Origin: Desulfurococcales archaeon | GTDB lineage: Archaea > Thermoproteota > Thermoprotei_A > Sulfolobales > Desulfurococcaceae | Direction of reading: 5' to 3' | NCBI GenBank assembly: GCA_026985375.1 | Contig: JALSQP010000040.1 | Coordinates: 1-16,371, forward strand | Length of the DNA: 16,371 nt | Shown: positions 1 through 7,448 of the stretch, piece by piece | Layout of the letters: the number at the start of each line of letters is the position of its first letter | How positions within the stretch are numbered: position 1 is the first letter of the stretch | Notes under the pieces: model-generated | Databases searched by the model: none | What the model saw: the letters and a program-made list of their open reading frames with translations, nothing else | Told to the model about the DNA's origin: nothing | Translations under genes and position numbers: made by a program

Positions 1-579
1 ATATATGTACCCAGGAAGCACTGCGTTAACTCTCACACCCTTTCTCCCAAGTTCTCTTGCAAGTGTTTTGACGAGGCCATGGACGCTTATTCTCAGCGTA
101 TTCGACAAAGCAATGGTCTCGATAGGCTCCCTTACAGCGACGCTCGTGACATATGTTATAGAGGGATTAGCTGACTCCAGTATGTAGGGCAGGGAGTAAT
201 AGGTAAGCCAGACTGCACTCATTATTAACAATCTGACACCATACTCCCAATCATCGAGCCCAAGGTCTTGGAACCTTCCAGGCCTCGGCGGCCCGGTAAC
301 ATAGACTATGGCATCGAGCCCGCCAAGCCTATCTACGGATTCTTCGACTAGTCTCTTGATATCTTCTCGGCGTGTGAGATCAGCCTGTACAGCATAGGCC
401 TCTCCAGAGCCTATATTGTTGAGCTCGTGCAGCGCCCTATACAGTCTCTCCTTATTCCTAGAAGAGATCACTACTCTGGCCCCTTCCCTGACTAAGACCT
501 TGGCAATACCGAAGCCTATGCCTCTACTCGACGCGGTGACTATTACTCTTAAACCCTCTATACCAAACACAGGTATCAC
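1..579 (-). CDS. Short-chain dehydrogenase/reductase, 3'-truncated, lacking the YxxxK pair
   Basis: Seen: an uninterrupted minus-strand frame of 193 codons that runs off the left edge. It has a Rossmann nucleotide-binding start (TASSRGIG, residues 15-22, replacing TGxxxGxG), an acidic residue after the fourth strand (ADLT, about 66-69), and the late SDR signature RVNAVLPG (183-190). The usual NNAG is replaced by VTGPP. After the candidate catalytic Ser146 there is no Tyr until residue 191; the YxxxK region reads IALSN, so both Tyr and Lys are missing. Known: an SDR branch with an ALSN-type active-site segment occurs in archaea and bacteria and is usually annotated as oxidoreductase or 3-oxoacyl-ACP reductase; its chemistry is unclear. 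Start: GTG at 579 or GTG at 570, because a TATA-like ACAATTTATT at 606-597 implies transcription starting near 575 with little or no leader. The substrate is unknown. The family call is strong; the enzymatic role is weak. Confidence 0.85.
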   Translation of the reverse strand, partial: MIPVFGIEGLRVIVTASSRGIGFGIAKVLVREGARVVISSRNKERLYRALHELNNIGSGEAYAVQADLTRREDIKRLVEESVDRLGGLDAIVYVTGPPRPGRFQDLGLDDWEYGVRLLIMSAVWLTYYSLPYILESANPSITYVTSVAVREPIETIALSNTLRISVHGLVKTLARELGRKGVRVNAVLPGYIY

Positions 580-596
580 CCAATCCCATGAACACT

Positions 597-606
597 AATA
601 AATTGT
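597..606 (-). promoter_or_regulatory. TATA box for the SDR gene
   Basis: ACAATTTATT on the minus strand lies about 23-32 bases upstream of the two candidate GTG starts. This is the normal archaeal TATA-to-start distance for a leaderless or nearly leaderless transcript. Assigned by eye. Confidence 0.45.
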
Positions 607-640
607 TGGTCGTCACTGATAATATTATTGATGAGTGGTT

Positions 641-681
641 GCCCGCATAGCCGAGCCATGAATGGCTGTGAGGAAGTGGGC
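641..681 (+). other. GC-rich nested hairpin in the divergent intergenic region
   Basis: GCCCGC (641-646) can pair with GTGGGC (676-681, one G-U pair). Inside it AGCCAT (654-659) faces ATGGCT (662-667). The segment is much more GC-rich than the surrounding AT-rich spacer and sits between the promoters of the SDR gene and the surface-protein gene. In a hyperthermophile such a GC island can mark a structured RNA, an mRNA leader or a DNA-level site. Imperfect C/D-like boxes are present but their spacing does not fit a guide RNA, so no RNA class is assigned. Confidence 0.3.
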
Positions 682-717
682 CCTTAACCGAATAACCATT
701 AGTTAAAGGGGAAAGAT

Positions 718-1938
718 TTGTCCAAAAATGTTTTAACAACATTACTGCTTGCCCTGATTATTTTTGGAGGCCTAACAGATTCGTTAGTGTATGGAAGCAT
801 GAATAGGAATGTATCGTCTACAGGCTACTACCTGTATTGGGGCTCTTTCAGAATAATATACTCGGGCAAACCACTTGTCCCTATACTGCTCGGGCTTGTG
901 TCACCTAAGGGATTTGAGATAAGTATAAAATATAAGCTCCTTGTCGGCCTCCTTGAAAATAATTTGGCAGCCCCAATAACAGTATCACTTATAAATATGA
1001 GCTTAACAAAGATAGTTGGAATGCCAAGTATAATCATAAACGCTCAGTTAACACATCTACACGAAAGGCTAACCACCGAGAACAGAACCCTGATTCCATT
1101 AATCCTTCAGCTAACTAATATAACGGGTAGCATACGGATAAAACTTGTATCCACTCCCTTCATATGGCCAAAATGGGTTACAAAACCCAATGCGACAGTT
1201 ATAGCATATTATAAGAACACATATTGCCTCGAAACAAGATACTCCTACACGTACCGCCACAATAAAGTTGTTGAGAGATTCATTTATGCCTCATACAGCG
1301 ATATGTTGACAGGCACACCGTTATACGAATACTACATGTATTATCAAAAAGATAACGAAAATAATACTAATTTACTCGTCGAATCAGAGGTCGAGATAGC
1401 CACAGATAACCCAGTTTTTGGAGCACATTACTCTACAGGAATACTCATAGAACACAGAAAACCCGAGATAATAGGAAGAATAGCAATCATATCTTCAGCA
1501 CCTATCAATGTCTCCCTACAACATCAGGGCAAGCAAATAAAGGTATACCTAGCAGGCTCTTCCGCCTCTCCTATACGTATTATAGTTGAAGCAGAGAATA
1601 TCAGTGGCCCCATTCCTGTAAAACCCAGCTACAGGTTAGCGATTATATGCAAGAACGGTACCGTTGTGTCTCCAGTATATGAGGAGAAAATTTTTTCGTC
1701 AAACTACTACGTCCTAGTATCGAAGCCCATATCCATGAAAGAAGTAGAACGTATACTTATCCAAGCACCGAGTAGTGATATAAAGATCAAGCTTGTCAAG
1801 AACCTGGACATAACATTCATAGTGCATAAAAAGACTAGGCCGACAACAGCATTTCAGATAATAGTAATTAATATTGCATTAGTTGTAGCTATTGTGTTGA
1901 TGGCTTACCTTATAACGTTATTAATAGAAAAAATATGA
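718..1938 (+). CDS. Surface-anchored hypothetical glycoprotein with C-terminal TM
   Basis: A 406-residue protein of unrecognised family. Seen: a hydrophobic N-terminal segment (about residues 5-25) that looks like a signal peptide, a long extracytoplasmic beta-rich region, and a single hydrophobic anchor near the C-terminus (about 376-402) followed by only a few residues. Nine N-glycosylation sequons (Asn 31, 93, 122, 134, 158, 215, 264, 294, 313) all lie in the middle region, which supports export, since many archaeal surface proteins are N-glycosylated. Start: TTG at 718, chosen for the AGGGG ribosome binding site at about 707-711 and because the next in-frame ATG (790s) would remove most of the signal peptide. 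The next gene follows after 12 bases on the same strand, so the two are probably co-transcribed. No enzymatic motif is visible; an S-layer-associated or transporter-accessory role is possible but unsupported. Confidence 0.8.
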   Translation: MSKNVLTTLLLALIIFGGLTDSLVYGSMNRNVSSTGYYLYWGSFRIIYSGKPLVPILLGLVSPKGFEISIKYKLLVGLLENNLAAPITVSLINMSLTKIVGMPSIIINAQLTHLHERLTTENRTLIPLILQLTNITGSIRIKLVSTPFIWPKWVTKPNATVIAYYKNTYCLETRYSYTYRHNKVVERFIYASYSDMLTGTPLYEYYMYYQKDNENNTNLLVESEVEIATDNPVFGAHYSTGILIEHRKPEIIGRIAIISSAPINVSLQHQGKQIKVYLAGSSASPIRIIVEAENISGPIPVKPSYRLAIICKNGTVVSPVYEEKIFSSNYYVLVSKPISMKEVERILIQAPSSDIKIKLVKNLDITFIVHKKTRPTTAFQIIVINIALVVAIVLMAYLITLLIEKI

Positions 1939-1950
1939 TGGGAATAAACT

Positions 1951-2514
1951 ATGAACAACCGCACTGTAAACCTTCTCATCACGTGGGACAACGTTTTCAG
2001 AGCCCTCGTAATATCCTCAATACTGGCTCCATACATAGCGATAATTCTGGCTATAATACGTGCACCTTGGTTCAATATCTGGGCAAATGCTCTCAGCGAC
2101 TTGGGTAAGATGACGCATATATGTTCAGCACCAATATTCAATTCTGGACTAGCGCTCGGAGGATATCTGCTCGGTTTGACAACCGCATTATCCCAGGGCA
2201 TTAGAGCAGTAAATAGGCTCATATTGTGTGTTGCCGGATTTACATTGATCCTCATAGGTGTTCTGAATGAATCGTATGGATACGTTCATTTCATCGTATC
2301 GGTCGCGTTCTTCCTAACGATAATTGCTTACTTGACATCCTATGGCTACATCTATGTTTCCATGCCAGCATTCATTATTGCTATCGTAGATGTCATAATA
2401 TGGATGCTTCACTTCGCATACCGCCTTCCGACCGGCGCAGCTATTCCAGAGATACTTTCGAGTATATCATTTGCCCCATTCTTCCTACATGAAGCAATGA
2501 AAACTGGGAAGTAG
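1951..2514 (+). CDS. DUF998-family integral membrane protein
   Basis: A 187-residue, very hydrophobic protein with about six predicted membrane helices (starting near residues 16, 65, 87, 108, 128 and 150). The motif NALSDLG (46-52), just after the first helix, is the hallmark I associate with DUF998, a family of multi-pass archaeal and bacterial membrane proteins of unknown function. Length is close to the family norm of roughly 190-220. The ATG at 1951 lies 12 bases after the stop of the surface-protein gene, with a GGGA-type ribosome binding site in the gap, so the two are likely an operon and may form a membrane complex (inference from spacing only). It ends 41 bases before the convergent MFS gene. 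The function is unknown. Confidence 0.8.
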   Translation: MNNRTVNLLITWDNVFRALVISSILAPYIAIILAIIRAPWFNIWANALSDLGKMTHICSAPIFNSGLALGGYLLGLTTALSQGIRAVNRLILCVAGFTLILIGVLNESYGYVHFIVSVAFFLTIIAYLTSYGYIYVSMPAFIIAIVDVIIWMLHFAYRLPTGAAIPEILSSISFAPFFLHEAMKTGK

Positions 2515-2555
2515 TGATAAAAACAGTTGTGTTAGATTTATGCAAATACTACTAT

Positions 2556-3767
2556 TCATTTTACTTGGTTTTCAGAACCGTATTTCTCGATAGGTAGTTT
2601 CATCTTCATACCAATGAACGTCAGTACTGCGCCGAGTATTGCCATGAACAGTATTATACTCCAGACAGCAGTGACGCTGTGCACTGCGACAGATGTCATA
2701 GGGCCAACTAGGGCGGCAGAGTTGGAGATCAAACCAAGGGCGTATCCTGCTCTTATCGCTAGGTCTTCGGGGTATGCTGTTGATGGTGCCGACCAGAATG
2801 TAGGCCCTGTTCCCTGAATCATTGCTACAAGTATTAATCCTGTCAATAGCATGGCGACATTATGAGAGTTCATAACGATCAGTACTCCTATGAACGTTAT
2901 TACGAAGCAGAACAGCTGTACTGACGCAAATGTATTGAACATGTTGTGCGGTGTCCCGGTTTTGCGACGGGCTAGGGCATATGCTACTCCGCCAATGATT
3001 ATAGACCAGCTGAGATAGGATGCTTCAAGTACTGTTGAGGACAGCTTGTTAACACTGCCGGGAGCGCCCATGCTCTCAACTATGAATGAGATCAGTGGCG
3101 CTAGTGTGAAGATTATCCATATGGCTGGGAAGAACGAGAAGCCCCAGAGGATTGTGAATGGGTCTTTCCATACACTAACACGTTTCCTAGTCTTAACCTC
3201 TTTATGAACTGGTAGCGCGTCGCGAGGTGTCAGTCCAATCCATATGATCGCCGCTATTAGCATTATGATACCGAATAATATGTAGGTAGCTCTCCAGCCT
3301 ATACTTGTTGCTAGTAGGGGTCCTACGCTGGAGCCTATTAGCCCTCCGACGAAAATGCCTGACAATATTATGCCCAGCGCTAGTGGTCGAGCCTCAGCAA
3401 ACAATAGTCCGACCTGTGACGAAAATATCGGTAGCGCCATCATTACCATTCCCTGTATAAATCTCAGGATGACTACTTCCCATGAATTTATGGAGTATGG
3501 TATAAGAAACTGGGGTATTGATGCCAGCACGGCAGCGATGAACACGGTCTTCCTAGGATGTTCCTCTGTATATTTAGAATGGCCGATGAAAAACGCGGCG
3601 AATATTCCAGCGCTATAGACGGCCGATGCTAGCCACTCAGTGAATTTATCGAGACCTATAGAGCTCGATATATATGTGCTGAGTGCGGCGAATAATGTCA
3701 ATGCACTGAAGTTAATGCTCATGAATAGCAAGTCCAGGCCTACGACTAGCCCCCTGGACTTTGCCAT
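2556..3767 (-). CDS. MFS transporter
   Basis: A 403-residue Major Facilitator Superfamily permease. Seen: twelve hydrophobic segments in two six-helix halves joined by a charged central loop (about residues 180-205, rich in K, R and E), and a family-like helix-4 segment with the conserved Arg (RFIQG, about 101-105). The helix 2-3 loop, normally motif A (GxxxDxxGRR), is degenerate here (GHSKYTEEHPRKT, lacking the Asp). It probably moves a small solute by proton-coupled exchange or symport; the substrate cannot be inferred. Start: ATG at 3767. A TATA box (TATAATAA, 3798-3791) centred about 27 bases upstream puts transcription initiation at or next to the ATG, so the mRNA is probably leaderless and no ribosome binding site is expected. 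It is convergent with the DUF998 gene. Confidence 0.9.
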   Translation of the reverse strand: MAKSRGLVVGLDLLFMSINFSALTLFAALSTYISSSIGLDKFTEWLASAVYSAGIFAAFFIGHSKYTEEHPRKTVFIAAVLASIPQFLIPYSINSWEVVILRFIQGMVMMALPIFSSQVGLLFAEARPLALGIILSGIFVGGLIGSSVGPLLATSIGWRATYILFGIIMLIAAIIWIGLTPRDALPVHKEVKTRKRVSVWKDPFTILWGFSFFPAIWIIFTLAPLISFIVESMGAPGSVNKLSSTVLEASYLSWSIIIGGVAYALARRKTGTPHNMFNTFASVQLFCFVITFIGVLIVMNSHNVAMLLTGLILVAMIQGTGPTFWSAPSTAYPEDLAIRAGYALGLISNSAALVGPMTSVAVHSVTAVWSIILFMAILGAVLTFIGMKMKLPIEKYGSENQVK

Positions 3768-3790
3768 ATCTCATCGACCTTGCCTTTATT

Positions 3791-3798
3791 TTATTATA
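3791..3798 (-). promoter_or_regulatory. TATA box for the first MFS gene (leaderless mRNA)
   Basis: TATAATAA on the minus strand, centred near 3794, is about 27 bases upstream of the ATG at 3767. This is the archaeal TATA-to-initiation distance, so the transcript should begin at the start codon. Confidence 0.55.
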
Positions 3799-3869
3799 TC
3801 ATAAATACATGCGTATGTTTCCGGATACGAATTAATTGAAGACAAACAATTAAATTCTTGGTGGAACGG

Positions 3870-5492
3870 CTATTCAATATGCTTCTTCGGTTCTAGTTTC
3901 TTATGTTCTTTCTTAAGCCACTCTTCTTTTTCTTCCGGCCTCACCAAATGTATGTCGACAGGATAATCTCTTAGATGAGGCTTAGTCTTCTTAAGCTCTA
4001 GTTTCTTCTTTAGCCTTTCGTTCTTATCTGTTGGCACCTTACCGCTAACAACCATTATGTCGACATCGTGGGATCTATGTATTTCTCCTCTAGCAATGCT
4101 TCCGACAATGTATATCTCCGCATCTCTGAACTCCTCGAGGATCTCCCTGATAACCCTGTGTATCCACTCGTGCCAACCCCTTACGTGTTTCTCGCGTTTC
4201 TCGAGGTCTGGATCTATGTATTTCGATATCTCCCTGCCTGTTGTACGGCGTATGATGTATTCAATGAGGAACGAGAGAATGAGGAGTGCTATGAACACAG
4301 ATAGTTTCATGGGTGCAAACTGAGCCATTCTAAGAATTAGCAGTCCCAAGGCAAATAGTGCTGCAGAGCCTCCAAGCAACGTTATGTATTTGTTAGCACC
4401 TGTTTCTCTGCGGAGCTTGTAGGCTGCAAAGTTAACCATCATGAAGATTGTTAAGAAGCCACCACTGCCTGCCGCGCTTATTGCTTCTAGACTTGTAGTG
4501 TTAACCATTATGACGCTGAGAATACTGATCAGCACTAACCCCTCATAGGCGTTTCTCCATACTTTTCTCTCAACGATCTTTGGTAGCTGGCCGTATTTCG
4601 CAACAATGTAGCTAGCTCTCGCTGTGCCATAGAGCGTGGCATTGATAGCACTACTAGTTGATGCAAGAGCGGCTGCAACGATCAGCAAAAAGCCTAGCTC
4701 GCCAAGAGAAGGCTTAGCCGCCATGGCTAATGCATAGTCTCTGGCAACGATAACTTGTTGTGGAGTCAGCGTCCCAGCCGTGACTATAGCTACTAAGACG
4801 TAAATTGTGGTGACAAATAGTACGGCTGATATGAAAGCTTTGGGTAAAACCTTTATATCCTTGACATCCTTTGCTGTATTAGCTATTAATTCGAATCCCT
4901 CGTAAGCAAGGAATATGATCATCCCTCCGGCTATTATGTTGACAGGGCCTGGCCAGTTCGAGGGAGATATACGGGTCCAATCTACGAATGAGAGACCGGC
5001 ACCCACCACTAGGACAAGTATTGCCACCTTAAATAAGACAAGAGCATCTTCGGTTCTCCCAGTTATAACTGCTCCGAGTGCATTAATTGTTGTGAAAATA
5101 ACTATGGCTAGTGTTGCGAGTAAGTGTTTAACAAGTGTTGAGCCCCCCAGTATACTTGCTCCATAGCTTCCAAAGGCATAGCTATAAAGCGATACCATAA
5201 CTATGTAGCTTGCAAGCAACATTATATTAAGGCCGCCCGATAAGATACCGTTCCCATACGCTCTCACAAGATACTCTATCGTTCCCCCCTCACTAGGATA
5301 TCTGATAGAGAGTTTTGAGTAGGAATAAGCAGTTGCTAATGCTATTAGACCCGCTATAAGGAAAGCAATTGGTGCAGCCGTACCTGACAATTGAAGGCTG
5401 AGGCCGAGGACGGCGAATATGCCTCCCCCGATCATACCACCTACTCCTATACTGAATGCCTCTGTAAAACCGATAGATCTTCTTTCTGCCAA
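3870..5492 (-). CDS. APC amino-acid permease fused to a Pol-beta-type nucleotidyltransferase domain
   Basis: A 540-residue two-part protein in one uninterrupted frame. Residues 1 to about 415 form an amino acid-polyamine-organocation (APC) permease: the unwound helix-1 substrate motif GGMIGGGIF (18-26), FLAYEGFELIAN (about 194-205) in the helix-6 region, and about twelve hydrophobic segments. A charged amphipathic linker (about 417-455) leads to a C-terminal domain (about 456-540) with GSIARGE (464-470), DVD (476-478) and a third Asp (D513, in PVDIHLV). That is the full GSxxRG...DxD...D signature of minimal DNA-polymerase-beta-superfamily nucleotidyltransferases (MNT type). The permease half presumably imports amino acids; the cytoplasmic half may nucleotidylate or sense something, possibly regulating uptake (inference). 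Start: TTG at 5492 with GATCAGGTG at 5507-5499, six bases upstream, and a TATA-like TTTTTAT near 5541. Universal-stress-protein tails are the commoner APC fusion; this one is unusual. Confidence 0.9.
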   Translation of the reverse strand: MAERRSIGFTEAFSIGVGGMIGGGIFAVLGLSLQLSGTAAPIAFLIAGLIALATAYSYSKLSIRYPSEGGTIEYLVRAYGNGILSGGLNIMLLASYIVMVSLYSYAFGSYGASILGGSTLVKHLLATLAIVIFTTINALGAVITGRTEDALVLFKVAILVLVVGAGLSFVDWTRISPSNWPGPVNIIAGGMIIFLAYEGFELIANTAKDVKDIKVLPKAFISAVLFVTTIYVLVAIVTAGTLTPQQVIVARDYALAMAAKPSLGELGFLLIVAAALASTSSAINATLYGTARASYIVAKYGQLPKIVERKVWRNAYEGLVLISILSVIMVNTTSLEAISAAGSGGFLTIFMMVNFAAYKLRRETGANKYITLLGGSAALFALGLLILRMAQFAPMKLSVFIALLILSFLIEYIIRRTTGREISKYIDPDLEKREKHVRGWHEWIHRVIREILEEFRDAEIYIVGSIARGEIHRSHDVDIMVVSGKVPTDKNERLKKKLELKKTKPHLRDYPVDIHLVRPEEKEEWLKKEHKKLEPKKHIE

Positions 5493-5618
5493 TAATTACA
5501 CCTGATCTCTACCACATACCATATATTGTGTCTGAAAGATAAAAATCATCACTAATCATACTTGCGCAAAAAGAGGTGCACCTAAGTTAAATATTTTTAG
5601 CTTTTAGCAAGGTTAGTT

Positions 5619-6815
5619 CTAGTAATTCTCCTCTAACATTAATGTGACTAGGATAATCGCGATGAATAAAGGTAACACCATTAACATCATTGACAGTACT
5701 AGTTCTCCGCCGAGATAGATACTGCTTAGACGATCAAATACTAAGCCTGCAATAGCTGATCCGGTCATGCTACCGATGTTTCCAGAAGTATTTATTATGC
5801 CTATACCTGTCCCGCCATAAGATCTTATTGAAACCGCTAGCTTCCTCGTTATAGGTACAATACTTGAACCACCTATCATTGCCAGGATAAGCCCTGGTAC
5901 TGCTAGGAAGGGGTTTCTCATCGATAACAACAATCCCCCTACAATGCCGATGGCCAATGATATTTCTAGTGCTGTTTTACCGCTTCTCTTATCGGCTATC
6001 CAGCTGATCATATAGTTCACCGGAAGAACGATCACCCCTGCAAATCCAATTATGAGAGAAGCGATGGATTTGGATAGGCCTAGGTACATATTAAGGTAAA
6101 CATATATGAGATCGCCCTTCAATATTGAGCTGAACATATTGCTTGAAAACACAACAAGTATTAATGGTATGATTGTCAGGATGGTTGTTTGGACAACATG
6201 TCTTGCGCTTGGTTGGCCACGCTTCTCAAATTGATTTTCTATCGATACGTTCTCGCCGATCATTGATTTAGCGAACACTATCTTGATACTGGAGAGAATG
6301 AAGAATATTGATGAGATCACAAGTATATGTGTTAGTGGTGCTGATGAGAGTGCCGAGTATATAAGATTACCTGTTAAGGCTCCAAGCGCTCCAAGAATAA
6401 AGTAGATCGAGTATATCCTTCCACGTATGTTTTTGTCAGTTATAAATCCAAGGAGAGCCTGTATAGGCACCCATGCAAAGCCGTTCAGTACTCCTTGAAC
6501 AAATCTAAGAAGGAGCAACCAGTATATGTTGGCTACAGCGGGATAAAGTTGTACCACGAGAGCATTCAATAGGAAACCTGCTGTCGATGCAACCAACATC
6601 TTTGATCTGAGCTTATCTGTTAGACCGCCCGCAATCATTGCTGTGATTCCCCGTGCAATGAAAAAGGATGAGGTAAGAAGACCTATACCTAACATTGATG
6701 CTTCGAGAACGTTTTTTGCATAAAAAGCTATGGCCGGCATACTCATCCTAAAAGCAACTGTACCGGTGTAGGCCGTGATTATGAATAATGATATTGCCAG
6801 TTTTCTCCGTGCCAA
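5619..6815 (-). CDS. MFS transporter downstream of a peptidase relic
   Basis: A 398-residue Major Facilitator Superfamily protein with about twelve hydrophobic segments. It has a well-formed motif A between helices 2 and 3 (GGLTDKLRSK, about 64-73) and the Arg-containing helix-4 segment LLLRFVQGVLNG (about 101-112); a charged central loop lies near residues 185-205. This is the pattern of proton-coupled drug/solute antiporters or importers; the substrate is unknown. Start: TTG at 6815, preceded by GGGAG (about 6826-6822). That ribosome binding site lies at the end of the decayed peptidase frame, whose TAA (6821-6819) stops 3 bases before this TTG. The two were therefore probably an operon (peptidase plus exporter or importer), and this gene now depends on a promoter upstream of or inside the relic. 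It lies 126 bases upstream of the APC gene on the same strand, but that gene appears to have its own promoter. Confidence 0.88.
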   Translation of the reverse strand: MARRKLAISLFIITAYTGTVAFRMSMPAIAFYAKNVLEASMLGIGLLTSSFFIARGITAMIAGGLTDKLRSKMLVASTAGFLLNALVVQLYPAVANIYWLLLLRFVQGVLNGFAWVPIQALLGFITDKNIRGRIYSIYFILGALGALTGNLIYSALSSAPLTHILVISSIFFILSSIKIVFAKSMIGENVSIENQFEKRGQPSARHVVQTTILTIIPLILVVFSSNMFSSILKGDLIYVYLNMYLGLSKSIASLIIGFAGVIVLPVNYMISWIADKRSGKTALEISLAIGIVGGLLLSMRNPFLAVPGLILAMIGGSSIVPITRKLAVSIRSYGGTGIGIINTSGNIGSMTGSAIAGLVFDRLSSIYLGGELVLSMMLMVLPLFIAIILVTLMLEENY

Positions 6816-6818
6816 CTA

Positions 6819-7240
6819 TTACTCCCTTTTGCTACCAATCCTTTTTGCGATCCTTCGTCTCCCCCAGCCTCTATAGTGTTTTGGTAGGAAAATAAGCATT
6901 GGTACAGTATATTTGAGGATAACATTGGTTGATGTCAGCATATGTCCTAGGCCTGGATATATGGGCTTTGAATATCTTCTGTTTCTCGATCGGTCTTTCC
7001 ATGAACCTCATTATAGGCTTCAGGGGCGTTCTTGTATCATTGGATGCATGGATTATACATAGGGGACAAGATAGTTTGTCGGCATAGCTTATTAGAGATC
7101 CCTCCCTCAGTAGTTCTGGTTTGTAGCTCCCAATCAGCATTTCTACGAACTTGTGTATAAGGCATCGCTGTGTATGTATTGTTTCAGTCGGTCAATGATT
7201 CACCCTCGCCAATTCTTGCTCTCCATAGCTTAGGATATCT
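6819..7240 (-). pseudogene. Relic of an S9-type serine peptidase / alpha-beta hydrolase (C-terminal part)
   Basis: Three consecutive frames on the minus strand give pieces of one alpha/beta-hydrolase C-terminus. About 7240-7184 encodes a YPKLWRARIGEGESLTD segment ending in TGA. About 7180-6945 encodes ISYADKLSCP followed by HASNDTRTPL, the strand carrying the catalytic Asp in S9 acylaminoacyl-peptidase-like enzymes. A frame shifted by one base, about 6943-6819, encodes YPGLGHML, carrying the catalytic His, and then a basic tail. At least two frameshifts separate the pieces. The beta-propeller and the GxSxGG nucleophile region are absent, so nothing functional can be made. The order of the pieces and the spacing of Asp and His match the family. 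Its last bases supply the ribosome binding site of the downstream MFS gene, which may explain why the remnant persists. Confidence 0.75.
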
Positions 7241-7448
7241 TGTTTTATCATACTGCTACAATTTAAAGTCATCATAGAATAAAGAGCTCTGAAAAACGCT
7301 ATCTATGTTAAAGGTTTTATATAGATCTTGCTATTATTTAGGAATGACTATTCTATTGTAGTACTTTTGGTATATTCCAAACAAAGTAATTCAGAATAAA
7401 CGAAAACTTAATATCTTGTAAACTTATGTAGGTTTACATGGTGATATT
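7241..7448. other. AT-rich intergenic region with divergent promoters
   Basis: This AT-rich spacer separates the peptidase relic from the membrane-protein gene. GGTTTTATATAGATC at about 7313-7327 can serve as a TATA box on the minus strand for the relic/MFS transcript. CTTAATATC at 7408-7415 is the likely TATA box for the plus-strand gene at 7449. No additional coding sequence is visible. Confidence 0.4.
7417..7438. promoter_or_regulatory. Inverted-repeat operator TGTAAAC-N8-GTTTACA
   Basis: Perfect 7-bp arms (7417-7423 and 7432-7438) lie eight bases apart, one to two turns downstream of the TATA-like CTTAATATC (about 7407-7415) and overlapping the expected transcription start near 7435. Eleven bases separate it from the ATG at 7449. 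A symmetric site here would block RNA polymerase if bound. The obvious candidate ligand is the HTH protein encoded second in the same operon (inference). Confidence 0.5.

Noticed and set aside
628..691. C/D box guide RNA around the 641-681 hairpin
   Set aside because: C-like TTGATGA and D-like CCGA sequences are present, but the boxes are imperfect and the spacing between them does not fit the usual 12-base archaeal guides.
1905..2255. A 116-codon minus-strand frame
   Set aside because: It lies antisense to the end of the surface-protein gene and the DUF998 gene, has no promoter or ribosome binding site, and its translation has no recognisable character.
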